A stretch of 64,000 nucleotides of DNA. Source: Clavelina lepadiformis. Its lineage: Eukaryota > Chordata > Ascidiacea > Aplousobranchia > Clavelinidae. The notes beneath the pieces were generated by a model, which was not told the origin of the DNA, did not search any database, and was given only the letters and a program-made list of their open reading frames with translations. The stretch lies in the NCBI RefSeq assembly GCF_947623445.1, contig NC_135241.1, forward strand, positions 2,978,501 through 3,042,500, written 5' to 3'. The position numbers were made by a program, and so were the translations under genes. Shown here in pieces: positions 48,543 through 61,500 of this stretch (position 1 is its first letter; every line of letters starts with the position of its first letter).

Positions 48543-51500
48543 TATAAAAAGTAAGGAAGGCTTCCACAAGAGTCAAACGGCAAATCTTTCCCAGTAACAC
48601 TCGCTACTAAGTGATCAACCGTCTGCGCATCAGGAGCAACGCTTTGAAGCGGTAGCAAACAACAATAATGTTTGGTGACCAAACCTGCAGCGAAGTTAGA
48701 CGTAAACTGATATCATCCAAACCATAGTACATTGATATCCGAGAAGTTGCGTATGTTTTACATATATTCCTATGATCTTACTGCTTGTGAAATTTATTCC
48801 TTTATCTAAAATCATCAATCATGAGAGGCTGATATGGCACGATTCAACAATTGGCAAAAAATTTTAATTTTGGCCAATTGTTAATTCTGCCTTTATATTC
48901 GCATAGCTCTGAAGGCTTCACAGTGAGTAATTAGATCAGATCAGCAATCAGATGATGAATATGCGGTATTATAGACGAAAGGTGAGAATCAGCTAAACTA
49001 AAAACAAATCATAACCAAACAAATAATATCAAACTTGGAGCAAAAAGATTTCCGATTAGTTTAGCACCTGCTGCGTGGCTCAGCAAGCCCCATTATACAT
49101 CTAGACCATGCTGGACAGCGACGCCAATAGTAAGAAAGACTGGCAAAGATGGGAGAAAATTTAGGTTGGAAATCGGATTGCAATGTATCGACTGAAAACA
49201 GAAAACAACGAAGTCAAGTTACAAGAGCCAGAAAAAAGTGGCATAAAAAGGCAGCAGACTTTTCAATCCAACTTGATAAAAATGGAACACCTTGCTTGTG
49301 AAATCCATTTATACTCGAGTGAGTATCAGCAATTGTTTGCTATAAAATACGTTTATATTTAGGCAAAATACTCCATATCCTGACACGTGACCAGCAAAAC
49401 AACAGAACAATAACACGTCCCATTAATTATTAGAAAAGGTTCATCATTATTGTACTTATCACTATATGAAGTTTTAGATATTGTAATAAGTAAAAACGGC
49501 TGCAATTTCAGTCTTGTCAACGTAAACTCTCCATGCTTATTTCCAATTACAGCCCACTTACAGCCTTATCCTCATCATCTACATTCTGCAGTATATTGTT
49601 TCTACAGTATAGATAGTACATTCTACAGTACAATATATATATGTGTTTAGCATTGCCCGAGGCTCCAGTAATCTTACCAACCCTGAAAACCTGTTCTTGC
49701 TTGTAAGTTACATCACCTCAATACCAGCACAGGTTGAATTTTGAAAATGTTGCACGAAGACAAGTCAGATCCGAATAATAATAGCAACGTTCGAAAGGTT
49801 AAAACGTTAGTGCGATCTTTTGTTATAACTTATCTCTTCCTGATTCCTTTACATTTCAAACAGGCCAGTATGCGAGAGAGTTTTTCAAACTGTAACGTCA
49901 CAGGCGGGCGCCAAAGAATAACTTCAATTGATTTGAAGGGTTGCGCTATATACAGAATAGAATAATTACACTGCATCAGTTTCTAAAGACTTGTATAGTT
50001 ACGCCTATAGTAAAGCAAACAAATGACGTCAGCATTATTTTCAAAAACTCTACAAATCAACAACTAAGTATAGAAATAAGTATCACTTATCAAAAAGAAA
50101 TGTAAAAACATTTAAGCCGGTATTTAACATAAAAGGCAATCCGACTTCAGTCAATAGCAGACAGATTAAGGTATCTTTCACCAGCCCTTTTGTAGTTAAC
50201 AATCAAGCGAATATGATGGAAACAAATGAAAATCGCTATCCCGAACATTGTCATGAATAGATACGCCGTGACCCTATAAACTGACAAGGAGATTTTTCAC
50301 CCTATACTGCCGCCGAACTATGTTTTGGTAAAGGGGTGTTCTTTTGTAGCACAAGACAGATCATTGTGAAGCAAGCCATTTACTCAACGGTCGGCCGGTG
50401 TCAATCAAATCTACTCAAATGTGATTGAAAGGATGGAGGGCGTTGATCGTGGTGCAAATACGCAGACAGCAGGGCTCAATCGGAAATAGTTGCCCCAAAG
50501 ATATGGCAACACTTGCTCCGGCAAGTGAAAACAAATGCAGACAGAGAAAAAAGAACGAAAATTGTAAGTGCACTTTACACATGAATGTGCTAACGACAGC
50601 GAAGTGTTGACGAGCATAGTGACTAATCCGACAAATCTTGCGCAATCTATTGCAGACCTCACGTATCGTTGCAGGCCGCGAATGTACAGCCACTCTAGTG
50701 ACGTCGTTCATCTTGAATGGTAGCGCGGAAATTGATCCCAAAATATTTTTTTTGCAAATACAGTCCGATCTTTGACGAAACTGGATTTTTTCCTTTTAAG
50801 ATTGGTAAAATAAGATTTTTCAGCTGTCATAACTGTCATAAATCGAGGCGACAAGTAATGGAATTTTTCTCTTTGAAACGGAAGACGTCCGCTGTTTACT
50901 TGCCTTATCGCTTCTTCATGGGAAGTGACTTTCAAGCGCCAGTGTGGCAGCGTCGAGCAGAATTGAAACGAATGTCAACGCCGGCAAAATGCTCGCAAGT
51001 TCAAATGTAAATCCATTAATCGTTGCCATGCTCAAGTCGCTAGCGAATACAACATTCCGATCGACGCCTGACTGACAGATAGATGCAAGCCGCAAACCGT
51101 TTTTTCCGGGGAGGTTCTGTTCACCTATATTAGAGAATACAACGGCTCTTTAAAATAGGTTAAAGATAAGAACATTTGTAATGATAGTGTAAAATAAACG
51201 CCAAAGGCTAATGCCTACGTGACAATGTAAGAGATGAAAATACGTAAAAGATATTTTTTTATCGGTCGATGCCGTTTACTTTCATAATGTCAACGGAACC
51301 GGCCGGAAATCACCTATATTTGTCCCGAGGTCCGCTGATAAAAACGCATGAAATTAAAATTGTTTTGAACCATGTAACAAATAATTTAAAAATAAAAATA
51401 AATAAAATAAATTTATCAAAAAAACCAAAGCGTGAAAACAGTTAACCCACGTTCCGAAACAGATCGCTAAGAATTGCAATATCTGAGAACCAAATAGTTA

Positions 51501-51873
51501 GGGCTAACATGCAATCGCCGTGTGTGGCGAAGACGATCCAATTACAGAGGGCAGGTAGGTGGGGTTAAATTGAACGCATTGTGATGCAATAGTTGGGGTA
51601 TTTCAAGTGTAGCAGATTGTGTGCACGGCCAACAAAGAGCAGTGGCTTTAGACATCAAAAATAGACTTAATCTAAGACTTCCAACCAAAAGGTGGATTAA
51701 TTACCAATGTCATTCGAGCAGTTTGCGAAGCACCAAAAGGGATCTGAAAATCTATTAGACCTGTTCGTTTACGAATCTCAGCAAATTCCAAGCTAGCACA
51801 TTGAAATCATATTATTCAGTATAACCTCATCCTTATGTTGTCTTCACGCACCTTTTCGGACGGGTTGCCGATT

Positions 51874-52257
51874 TTAAAATAGTGTTGTTTGACGTGCAAC
51901 ACGACGGACGGGCACGACGTCGGTTCCCTTCGGAAACCTGATCTGGTTACATTCCAGGTCTTCATTGACCTTTCGCATGCGGTCGTGGAGGGCAACGAAG
52001 CCGGATGCGAGTTTGCAAAGAAAGATCAAGTTCAACCCGTTAATGAGATCGGCGGTCAAACCCTCCGCGTATGCACAAGGGGAGATAGCATTTCGCACCT
52101 TGCGAAGTTTGGCGATAAACCGGTTGAATAAGCGAAGCGGAATCTTCGCATTATGCACACCGGCGCAAAATCTTACATAACACGCGCAGAATATTACGTA
52201 AAAAGTAATCGGCGCACAGGTATTTTTTGCAACCACCGAAAGATTATCCCCGAGCAT
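51874..52257 (-). other. GC-rich open frame, unidentified, coding status doubtful
   Basis: A 127-codon minus-strand frame lies in a CpG- and GC-richer island within AT-rich DNA; the plus strand is also open for 80 codons here. The middle (FNRFIAKLRKVRNAISPCAY) looks like ordinary protein composition, but I recognise no family. An isolated exon, a transposon remnant and a conserved non-coding element are all possible. Confidence 0.3.
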
Positions 52258-53553
52258 TTAAAACCGAAATTGTAAGGGTACGAACTTGATCAGCGGAGTC
52301 ATATAAATGGGTATAGTCTAGTTACTCTAGTCTATTCAGACAATTTCATTAAGACAGCTAAACACCCGGCGATGCAGCCAATAAACGCCGTAAATGTAAC
52401 AACAGTCGCGTATGCGTATATGGTTGAATAAATGTACACATGTAATCCCAAACAAAAACCTCTTAATTAAGGGTTTCAGTGACCCATAAAGGCTCAGGTA
52501 AAACCAATTGTCTTGTTAAAACAGAAACCGCAAATAGGAGACCTCTGGCCGGATTAGCGGCGCGAACAAACAAGAATGTTTTTACTGGGAAGGCTACGGT
52601 CGTAAAATGTCACTAAGTCATATTGTCTGTGAAATAGTGGCAACAAATTTCCCTCTATACACAATGGTAAAAGTTTTTGGGATTGTATTTATAACAAAAC
52701 CAATCCATGCCATTGCCGAATGGGTATTACTCACGATTACTGGCTTACGAATGTGATGTGTTTATTATTGTAAGGTGTTTTTAACTCAAAGGCTTTGTGA
52801 GAGTACTAATACTAATCTATTAATAAGATGAAAGACAGCATATAGACAATGGGATAACAAACAGCCTTCCTTATAACCCTGCCATTGTAGGAAGCAACTT
52901 TCAATCCAATTCGAAAATTAAGGCTTTAAACTTCAATGTCGTGCAAGACATGAACGCGAATTAAGTAAAACGCGAACCAGGCTGAAACAAAAATAGTTTA
53001 CGCTCTCACAAAAACACGCTGTGATGAGCTTAAGTGGGTTTGCGGAACAAAAAAACAACCAACTTACCGTTTAGTTGCTGTTTCCGATAGAGCATATTTA
53101 GCCTCGCGTTACCTTTGGGCCTTCAAAACACGTGGATAAGTGGTATCATCATTTTATCGGAATGAGTAATTGGATTGTTTTCGTGCTGCACAGAACGCCA
53201 CGATTTCGTAAATAACAAGTTATGACCTTGTTATGAGCAAAATGCATCGCAATTCGAACCGATATGGCTTCTCATCGAAATGTCAACCATCCGGGAAGTT
53301 TTTTGAACTTGAGATGTCTCGTTATTCCGTCATCAACATCACAACATCAAGTTCGCGCCTTTTTGGAGTGTCGATTGTGACATTTCGGCCTTTCGATAAG
53401 GGAGACTGAATACAGAAAGATATTTTTCTAAGGGGGTTACAGCGATGTTAAGTGGCTTATTCCCGATAATCTCGCAATGCATACAGGGCAGGTCAAGTAT
53501 TTTTATTGCCTAGCCGGCGAAAAGCGTCGGTGTTGACACAATCACAACCGAGA

Positions 53554-53595
53554 AGGTGTGAAACCGCGACATCAAATTTCCTTTTCTTCACACCT
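53554..53595. promoter_or_regulatory. Inverted pair of T-box half-sites
   Basis: aggtgtgaaa (53554-53563) and ttcacacct (53587-53595) are oppositely oriented matches to the Brachyury/T-box half-site, 23 bp apart. Downstream the GC-rich string gctaattgcctcc carries a homeodomain core. They lie about 1.9 kb upstream of the orphan exon at 55456. Confidence 0.4.
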
Positions 53596-55455
53596 GCGGC
53601 GGGAACACAGCGCAGCCGCGCTAATTGCCTCCAGGCTGGGCGCTTTCTTATGAAATTGAATTAAAATAGCGGGTGGGTACCGTGGAATAAAATTGTATTT
53701 GCACTACCGGCAAATTATAAAATTTATGCTCAATGAACGTGTTTGTTGATGATTAATACAAACTTTTAAAACTGCCGGGAAACAACATAATATAAATTAA
53801 TCCACTTATACCTACACCTGTCCCCACTCGCCCCAATCTCAACGCTGGAATAATCCAAAGCATATAAAGTATAAAATATCCCGACAACTAAACTTTGGCA
53901 ACTTTTTCAAAACCCAAATTACCAAAATTATCTAAAAATGCCAAAATTATTTACCTATGTTAATTTTTGAGATGCAATCTCGTTTGTAGTGGGATTATTT
54001 CAGTATGAGAGGGGTCAATACCCAATTATTTCTATGCCTACATTAACACGTTTGCACGTCACGCACTAATTTATCTTTTTTGACACATTGCTCGAAGAAA
54101 TCAAAATTGAGAAAAGTTCTCAAACACTCTCGTTACATTTTCCGAGATGTAACGCAGGAAAAAAACTAATTGTTATAACCAATTTAACAATTTTGATCGA
54201 CGATATCAAAATATTTTACAAAAAGACAAATAAATGAAATCTCGTATTCGCGTGCTTTGCAACTGTCACAATCTTCATAGAGTTAACGACGTACTCATAT
54301 AACTGATCAAACCCGCTAATTGAAAGTTTCTAATGTAGTTAGAAATGCAAATTTTTGCTGATCATTATAAAACATACTCAATTTGCTGTTAATAAAATGT
54401 GACTTATGTTATGATATTTATTTATTTTATTCATTTCAAAGACTTCGGTAATTGTTGTAAGTGCAAACGCCGCCTCTGAGCCGCATTGAGCAAATAAAAC
54501 GCGTGCGCTCAACCTAAGATGTCAATTACTGACATCCTTTATGATGCAAAGCAATCTGGAGGCCCTCAAAGTACAATCAATACAATAAAACAATGCAAAT
54601 TCCACTAACGAAATTAGGCTTTACGTTATAAGATGCGGTTAACGCCAGACTAACAAGTTCCGCTTTAAGTCGGCTAATATTACAGACCGATATCGAATTA
54701 AAATGAGCAACCACTTCGCCTTCTGCTTCCTTTGATCGGCGTGCCTGAAACTTTGACAGACAAGCTCAAAATCAAGACCCTTACAGTGATGAAAAAAGGT
54801 GCGGAAGCTGCCGCCAATGAAACATATACTGTCGGTTGATAGGTCTGTTTATTGTTGTCGGATGGTAGATCTCTAACATATACGTTTCGCGCAATTTCAA
54901 GCGCAGCAATTTGCTTAAAATTTGAAACTCTTTTCTTTTCAGTGAGCTGAACATCTACCAACATAGTCAAACCAACAAAGTGAAATATTCACAGAATCAT
55001 GTTCAATGATAAACGTTTTGTAATACAAAATATTAGTAAAGTCGGGATGTAAAAAATCTTGGAACATTATTCTCAAGTCGCAATGCTGGATAACAATGCT
55101 CGCCTTTAACGGCAAACCTCTGTCGTTTCTCCAGCAAATGTACGTGTAATAATATTGCTTTTGGCGTCTAGCAGGTGACATTGACCTTTGCGTGACATTG
55201 TCCCGGGAAGGTCGCAAATAGCTGACAAATTATCGAACGTGCAGGCGACATTGATGTAAAATTATTTCAATTTTCTCAATTAAAATTGGGTAACTTTTCA
55301 TCGTAAGACACCGCCAAAATGGTATCGATTGCAGAAACGCAATCAGGCTTCTTTTACGTTTATAGCAGCCTGGGGCGATAAGTCATCCCAATCCTTTGTC
55401 TCTCGTGCATTAACGGTGGATTATCGAGCTTCAATTTGACTGGATAAATGACGAG

Positions 55456-55577
55456 ATGGTTGATTCTTTTGTAAATAATTCAGTGCTTTCACTGGGTGAC
55501 AAACGACATTCAATGGATAATGGTGGAAAAGATTTTGCAGATGTTGGGAGATTTCTATCAGATTCGGAGTTCAAACG
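55456..55577 (+). CDS. Possible orphan first coding exon of a gene extending past the right edge
   Basis: ATG at 55456 opens a 122-bp frame (40 codons plus two bases) that ends at a donor, aaacg/gtagct. The peptide (MVDSFVNNSVLSLGDKRH, then GGKDFADVGRFLSDSEFKR) has natural composition, resembling the N-termini of developmental transcription factors. I recognise no family and find no downstream exon before 64000. If real, intron 1 exceeds 8.4 kb, unlike the other genes here. Confidence 0.35.
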
Positions 55578-58500
55578 GTAGCTATGTCCGACTTGATGGA
55601 AAACCTTTAAACTAGTAACAGAAGTTGTTATAATACTTTACCCATATATTTGTACGCGAGCTTCGTTGTTGCCTTTTTCATATAGCTCGGGGTTCGAAGC
55701 GGAATAACCCGTTTTTGCTCCCATACGTTGTGTTTTTCACGAAATATCACACCATATCACATATAAACTATAAACAACTGGAGACAATTGGTGGCAGTTA
55801 CGGAAATGATAAGCCACGTAAGTATATGAACCCGTATGAACATTAAGCCTCGGTATACGTGCAGTGAAGTGCTTCATACCCGGTCGATCTTCAGGGTCAA
55901 AACGGTTCGGCGGAAAAAGTCCGGATGATCAGCGGAACGAGGTTGTCAATTTAAAATAAAGATGAAATCTTCAAAAATACAAGTTAGAAGAAAATGCCTC
56001 CATATGCAAGATTCATACAACGAATACAACTCGACGGATGTGATGATTCATAATTCGGTTATGGCCCGCAACTTATAACGTGGTACCATGTGTCGTCAAT
56101 TATGAAATTTACACGCAAGGCCGTAAATATATGACTTGTTTACAATAAAAGTGGATTTTTTGAAAATCTTTGTCGAAAAGGAAAAAATATTAAAAAACCT
56201 TAAACTCACCAAGAAAAAACAAAGTTTAACAAACGTCATGAACCTACATGACAGAGGTTAGATGTATATATAAGGGCCAATTAAGCAGTGTACGCGCGTC
56301 CTGCATAAATGTTGCAAGTTTCTTGGAAAATGCACGAAGCTGAGTTTTTGACATTTGCATTCGTGAACATGAAGGAATCTTATAACCGTATTCCGTGGTA
56401 GAGCCTAATAGCCGGCAGGAATTTATAAGTCGACATGTGCAGAGAAATCAACTGTGTGACGTTGACGAAGAGCGTACGTGGTGCAGATACTGCATAGAAC
56501 GGACTAATATTTCTTAAATTGCTGCATAATGTGACAGATTAGAGGCTTTTCGTGGTTTGCAATTTTGTAAAAAATGCACGAGGAAACGCTCCTCAAAAAA
56601 CCTATCGTTTGCAATCATTTATCTGAAACACTGCAAAGAAAAAATATGCAGCTCAAAAAACTGCACGAACGCTTAATAGCATTTGCGCAATAGCTGTAAG
56701 CGATTAACTGATTTGATTTGCGCAAGATTAATTGCACATTGCGCAAGCAACGACATACGTTCGGTTGCAGACGAACAATGAATGTATTCACCATACATAG
56801 CTGCATACCGGTGCAAAGAACGAGGCCACGTATTATCAGATGTGAATTCCAGGAGACAGCTATTTTTAAAACGTTCTTCAAAATAGGAAAGAAGACAAAA
56901 TAGCGAACAAATGTGTATATAAAAACCGTCGAAATCCACTATCAAACATGGCCTGACCCTGTCACCTTAATATGCAAGCTATTGCAGATATAATCTCGTG
57001 GCAGCAGAACCAATCGCTTGCACGGATTATACAAACAAAAGTAAAATAAATTTGCGTTGATATTTTCGACTGAAACCACACCCAACAACATCCATTTTGG
57101 CGAAATATATGTTTCCCGCTTTTTAAGTTGTACTACAATTATTTTTGCAAAGATATTTTGATAAACTGTAATTTTATTTTGGTAATAAATATTTAATCAA
57201 AATTCTGTTTTCTGAAATTTTTCGAAGCGTATATAAAAGAATTTGAAATTTTTACGTTAACTTTTTGATTAGCAATTGGAGTTATATAATTAAAGCAAAC
57301 CTGACTCTAACATATATTGTTAGTTTTATGTTTGCATTTTTTCATTTTCTTTTTTTACATTATTTGTATCATTTCTTATCCTTTTATTTCAGGATGTCTT
57401 GAATGTCTTCACCAAGTTATTTTCAAGCAATTATTAACTATAAATTTTCAATCAAATTGTATTCGAAATTATACTACGCACGTGGTAAATCAGCTTGCAA
57501 GGCGATTGATCTAATCCAGGAGCCAGTGGTTTACAACCATAACGTCAGATCAATATTTCCTAAAGCAATCACTTTTCAAACTAAAATGCGTATTTTAAAT
57601 TTTGTCTTATAACTAAAAACTCGCGCATGAAACGTCAAAAGTTGTAAGAGGTAAGTTTGGCCGAACATTGTACAGAAAGCGCAAAAAGATATTCCGGCTG
57701 TCTGTGGTATTCAAAAGTAGCACTCTACTGTTAAAGTAGCTTTGTTACGTTTTATCAAACTGAGATGAGATGTTCTGAAAATATTACACATTAAGATATG
57801 GAAATAGCAATTTAGTGAATACCATATAGAACACTTTGAAACGATCACTTTAGTTCAGATAAAACTGGACACACAGGATGTTTGCGGTCAAGCATTTTAA
57901 CTATGATTTCATATATATTTTTAGTCCGTATTTTCTAGGGTTTTCAATCTTTACATTTGGCATGCAGCTGTTTGTAGAAATAGATCACATGTCTCTTATA
58001 CGCTTTCAAAATTTAAACTGTTATAATATAATATAATATATAATAAAATCACAACTTTTATTAAAATGATCACATTACTCCTGTTATAAAGCTTGATAAA
58101 CCTTTAAGAAAATGTCAGCTTCAATATTTTTGCTATACTTTATCACAAACAGAAAGATATGGAACATTTTAATAAAAACTATCTTATTCTTTAAATTCTG
58201 CTTAAGGTTTATTTGAAATAGTTTTACATTTATCTGAAATGCTGACAGTAAAAGTTGCTTGGATATAAAAACAAGAATAAGCACAGAATGAGACCCTAAA
58301 CTCATCAACAGGTAACTAGATTTAGCAAAAAGTTAATGTGACAAAAGCTGAAAAAGTTTATGAAGTTCAAAAATAACTAATGGTTAAAAATGATTCCATA
58401 CATGACACTGGTGAGAAGTGAAATTTAGAAAATTATTTTCAAATGTATAATAAATTTTACTAAACTGTGCTTGAAGCCAAACAATACTATTAAGTATTTT

Positions 58501-61500
58501 TTTTTATATTTGTATTGTTTAATTCTTACAAATACCAAAACAAAATCTTACATTTATATCTATATGGTTGCTTGTACGAAGAATAACTTTTAAAATATAA
58601 AATTAAACTTTATTAACTTATTACATGAAAAAATTTTTTTTTTTTGTAAATCAATGTACTAATTACTTTTATTAACATTAAATAGAGTAATTAAATTTAA
58701 TTGCAGTATATTGTTAATGAAAAAACTGTTTGAACAAATGCTTTTCAAACACATATTAGTTAGAAAATATTGCAAAATCTTTTATATCAAATAACTATGG
58801 AGAAAATATTTAGATAAATGAATGAAACCGAATTTAAGAAAATTAGTTATTTAAATCATTAGATGTTTATATTTACATAAACGTCTTCTTGCTTCATTCA
58901 ATGCAGCTTACAAAATCTCAGATTGTCTCTGCCTATATCACGTTTCACTGAAATTGTGAGAAATGTTTTATACAAGTTGCAAAGCAGAAAAATCATTATA
59001 TCATATCATTGCGTAATTGCGGACTTTTGCTACAATATCGCAGATATAAAAAGTCAGGTGCCCGTGGAACCGTTTGAAATTACGATGTTTCGTAACGTTT
59101 TAAGAAGCTAGAAATTAGAAACGTTTATAACTTCACCATTTGAAAAACTAAAGCCGGTGGCCACAATAAAAAAATTCAAAATGGCCATGTTGTTACCGAT
59201 CTTTTTGAAAGTTGTTTAGACAAATCGCGTATCACGCGACCAGCTCGTTTTCCTTCGAGGCAAATAACTTCAAGACAGGGATAAACTGCTGGACAGTACC
59301 TACCAGCAGCCTTGACTTTTCAAACACAATGCAAGCTACTGTGCGCGCAGGCCAAGAATTATTTGAGAACATTTTTCTTATACGAATAGAATCGGGTGAC
59401 GACATGTATTAATTAAATCAAGTTCACGTTGAAGACTTAAAGGTAAAGCTTATGATTAAATTAAGCTCTAAAGCAACTTAAAATTGAGCCCAGGAAAAAA
59501 TGATAAATTACAAATTGACAACAGCCAGCTAATGGTTCTATAAAAGTAGGAAATTATAAATAATTCACTCCAAACCAAAACAGCGTAATGAAATCATGTA
59601 CTTTTAAAATTAGCTATAAATGTGTGACTTGTTGATAAAAATTTTGGGCCACCACAAATTACATGAAGTTGGTTAATTTTTTGACAAAAATGAAAAAGTA
59701 AAACCCTCAAATATTTTTCATTTTCATTTAAGACAAAAGTACGAAATCAAGCTGGCAAAATAGGCAGTACATATGCTGTATAGCTTTTTTCTATATGTTT
59801 GGTTATGACTTATGACTGTAAGCCCCTAACTCAAGTTTTTTACACCAACAAGCAAATGGTGAAAGTCAACTAAAAAAAATTAATTAAAAGATTTTTTGCC
59901 AAAAGTGAATGATATTTATATTGATATTTTGTGCAAATATTGATATTGATCTTGAAGCTTAACTTGGACAATCACAACATGTGTCTACTCAATTAGAAAG
60001 TTGTTTTTGTCGAATTCTTGGTTTGTACAAAAGTATCAGTTTGAACCAAAAGGTTGTTTCTTAAAATCTTTATGTTTATAGCAAAATGGTATGTAATGAT
60101 CCGTCAGATGACCTGCTAGTAGATTAAAACATCATCGTGGAACACTTTTGAAACGGTCATTATTGCATAAGGGCGAATAAAAACCAAAATAAAGTCGACT
60201 TTATACGTTAGATCAAACGTCCGCCCAGTATTTACTTAAATAAGTTAACAAATTTTTCAAACTTACAACCAACTTAAACGTTTTAAACTTTTAACTGCAA
60301 TGAGGATTTTAGTTTCGGATTAATTATGACATATTAAAATTTTACTAAAATATGCCAATAGCTAATAGCTATAGTAGGCTATTTGGTCACTACTTTTACC
60401 GTTATTTTGCGTTCGAACAGTTTTGTAATCATTACGCTATTGTGGTATGCTACCGGCCTCACTTGGTTGTGGTTTTGCTATATACCAGCAAAAGGTAGTA
60501 CGAAATTACACAGCAAAAGTATTTTTTCACTAGTTCGCCAATCTTTAAATGTTTATTGTAACCTATGCTGTCACTTAACTCGCCTTCTAGAAACTTTTAG
60601 GTCAAAATAAACTAAAAATTTACACTAGGGGATATGATAAACTGACCACTGATCAACACTACAGCTCACTGAGAGAATATGCATTTTATGAATGAGAATA
60701 TACATTTCTTTTGTTCTCATAAAATCTGTATTTTGCAAATGTTATCATTAATTCACTCTAGTACAGATTTTACAACTTTACCCAAAACAAAGTGATAAAA
60801 TACAAGTCAAACACAGATTAAAAGAACGGTTTTTAAAGATATCAAAACAACAATCTTCATAATATGAAGAATTTCACAAGGATATTACGCCGGCCATTTG
60901 CCAAGTTATATCAAATACAAGATAGACTACTTTACATTTACTATAAACAGCACCTATACCTTTTTTGTATAAATAATAGAACTTTTTTCACATTGTAATT
61001 TAACACAATAACATACATTGTCATATAGTGTTCAATACATTATTACAATCTTTTAGATTTTTTCATCGAAACTAATTTAGCAACTGACATCATCCAAACG
61101 AAAACTAACAGCACAATAAATGATAATGTTTTGACAGATAACACTAAGGATTATAGCAAAATATGTGGGGAAAGCTTTTATTGTATAACTTAAAGCAACA
61201 AAAGTGCTTTTCAAGACAAATAATGAAATAAAATAATAAGCACATTGCCCTAAAAACTGAAGATCCCAACTAGAAAAGGACGTATTCTCATAAATGAAAA
61301 ATTCAGTAGCATTTGTTTTGCTATACTACTATAGCCTATACAGGGCTATATCCAGTTGCCTACACCTATTTTTGTGCATTGTTTTGGTATGATACTTGGC
61401 TTCAAAATTCGTACTGAAACTCTAAAAAATGATTTGAAACTTGCTTGCCTATTTCAAGTAGATTCAAGCTGCTGACACCTTTCCAAGTTGAGGAGGAGAA

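Larger units (their letters stand above)
48600..55455. other. Long non-coding stretch
   Basis: Nearly 7 kb without a gene I can support. Short frames are scattered and overlapping. The exceptions noted are a GC-richer open stretch at 51874-52257 and a possible enhancer around 53.55 kb. Confidence 0.5.

Noticed and set aside
54698-55217. Overlapping 90-codon minus frames
   Set aside because: The two frames overlap in different phases, with no domain or junction evidence.
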